Below are positions 58,563 through 58,825 of a stretch of 58,825 nucleotides of DNA, one piece after another (within the stretch, counting starts at the first letter, position 1; each line of letters begins with the position of its first letter). Made by a program: the position numbers and the translations under genes. The notes beneath the pieces are model-generated. The model was not told where the DNA came from, did not search any database, and worked only from the letters and a program-made list of their open reading frames with translations. Source of the DNA: Nocardia brasiliensis IFM 10847. Lineage in GTDB: Bacteria; Actinomycetota; Actinomycetes; Mycobacteriales; Mycobacteriaceae. Location: positions 1 to 58,825 of the forward strand of contig NZ_BAUA01000047.1 in the NCBI RefSeq assembly GCF_000710915.1, in the 5' to 3' direction.

Positions 58563-58825
58563 TCACGGGCGGTCGGCCTCGCGGGCCGGAAGTGGCTTCA
58601 GGACCGGGAGGTTCGAGTCCGGGATACCGAGTTCGGCCAACGAAACGAAATAGGCGTCGATTTCGCGCGCATAGTCCCCGACGCCGTCCTGACCGCCACA
58701 GAAAAACCCGCCGCCCGGCGTCAGTGATCCGTCGGCGGCCAATCGGTTCAGCCGAATTCGGATCTCGTGCAACAGCTCCCCGGCGTCCGGGCCGATTTCG
58801 TGCTCGAACAGGGAATGCTCGACGC
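58563..58825 (-). CDS. Hypothetical protein (5' end outside window)
   Basis: The last 87 or so residues of a minus-strand gene that runs off the right edge. Visible sequence: EHEIGPDAGELLHEIRIRLNRL, ADGSLTPGGGFFCGGQDGVGDYAREIDAYFVSLAELGIPDS. I do not recognise the family. Codon bias matches that of real genes in the window. Confidence 0.6.
   Translation of the reverse strand, partial: VEHSLFEHEIGPDAGELLHEIRIRLNRLAADGSLTPGGGFFCGGQDGVGDYAREIDAYFVSLAELGIPDSNLPVLKPLPAREADRP

Overview
The window is GC-rich, densely packed actinobacterial chromosome. Third codon positions are strongly G/C biased, GTG starts are frequent, and several genes have a TANNNT -10 hexamer 6-8 nt before the start codon, as leaderless mRNAs do. 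The gene content suggests a Nocardia-like member of the Mycobacteriales: HemL, CYTH-CHAD protein, UdgX, type IB topoisomerase, and promoters of the GTTT-N14/15-GGG type. That assignment is inference; no rRNA or other phylogenetic marker is present. I saw no tRNA, rRNA, insertion sequence, prophage module or CRISPR array.

Layout. 1-7.8 kb: a truncated glutamine synthetase-like gene divergent from a cytochrome P450, then hemL, a GlxA/AraC-type regulator, a DHA2-type efflux pump and an epoxide hydrolase. 7.9-21.1 kb: a compact polyketide locus. It has a palindrome and a probable leaderless promoter, a zinc alcohol dehydrogenase, a loading-module PKS (KS-AT-ACP with Ser in place of the KS Cys), a one-module PKS (KS-AT-DH-KR-ACP plus a reductase-like C-terminus), a DUF3291-like protein, an acyl-CoA dehydrogenase and a type II thioesterase. 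21.1-32 kb: a secreted TAP-like peptidase, an ArsR/MFS pair, a DUF1579-like protein, a LysR regulator, an MFS pump, a YfcC-like carrier, an ABC-F ATPase behind a short leader peptide with hairpins, and a PucR-like regulator. 32.1-37.1 kb: a four-gene pyruvate dehydrogenase-type operon (E3, E1 alpha, E1 beta, E2) closed by a 13-bp inverted repeat.

37.4-44.6 kb holds the most striking element, a tightly coupled seven-gene operon. It encodes a DegT-type PLP aminotransferase, an MFS exporter, a PAPS sulfotransferase, an SDR lacking the YxxxK dyad, an HK97-fold shell protein (encapsulin-like), a DadA-like FAD oxidase and an Asp/Glu racemase-family enzyme. No phage packaging genes are nearby. This looks like a small natural-product pathway that carries its own protein nanocompartment.

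44.6-58.8 kb is a stress and maintenance island: a secreted hydrolase, CYTH-CHAD protein, topoisomerase IB, YbdK-type ligase, HhH protein, NDH-2, SRPBCC protein, UdgX, Orn/Lys/Arg decarboxylase, a STAS protein, a zinc dehydrogenase, a flavodoxin-like reductase, CinA and CtaG. Four sites match GTTT-N14/15-GGG(T/A)A, typical of SigB/SigF-family promoters, and suggest a shared stress regulon.

How the parts work together: the PKS operon most simply makes a C6 2-methylpent-2-enoyl chain, and the released form is unclear because the terminal reductase domain lacks its catalytic Tyr and Lys. The encapsulin-type operon suggests amino-acid racemisation or oxidation, transamination, sulfation and export, with one or more steps possibly inside a shell.
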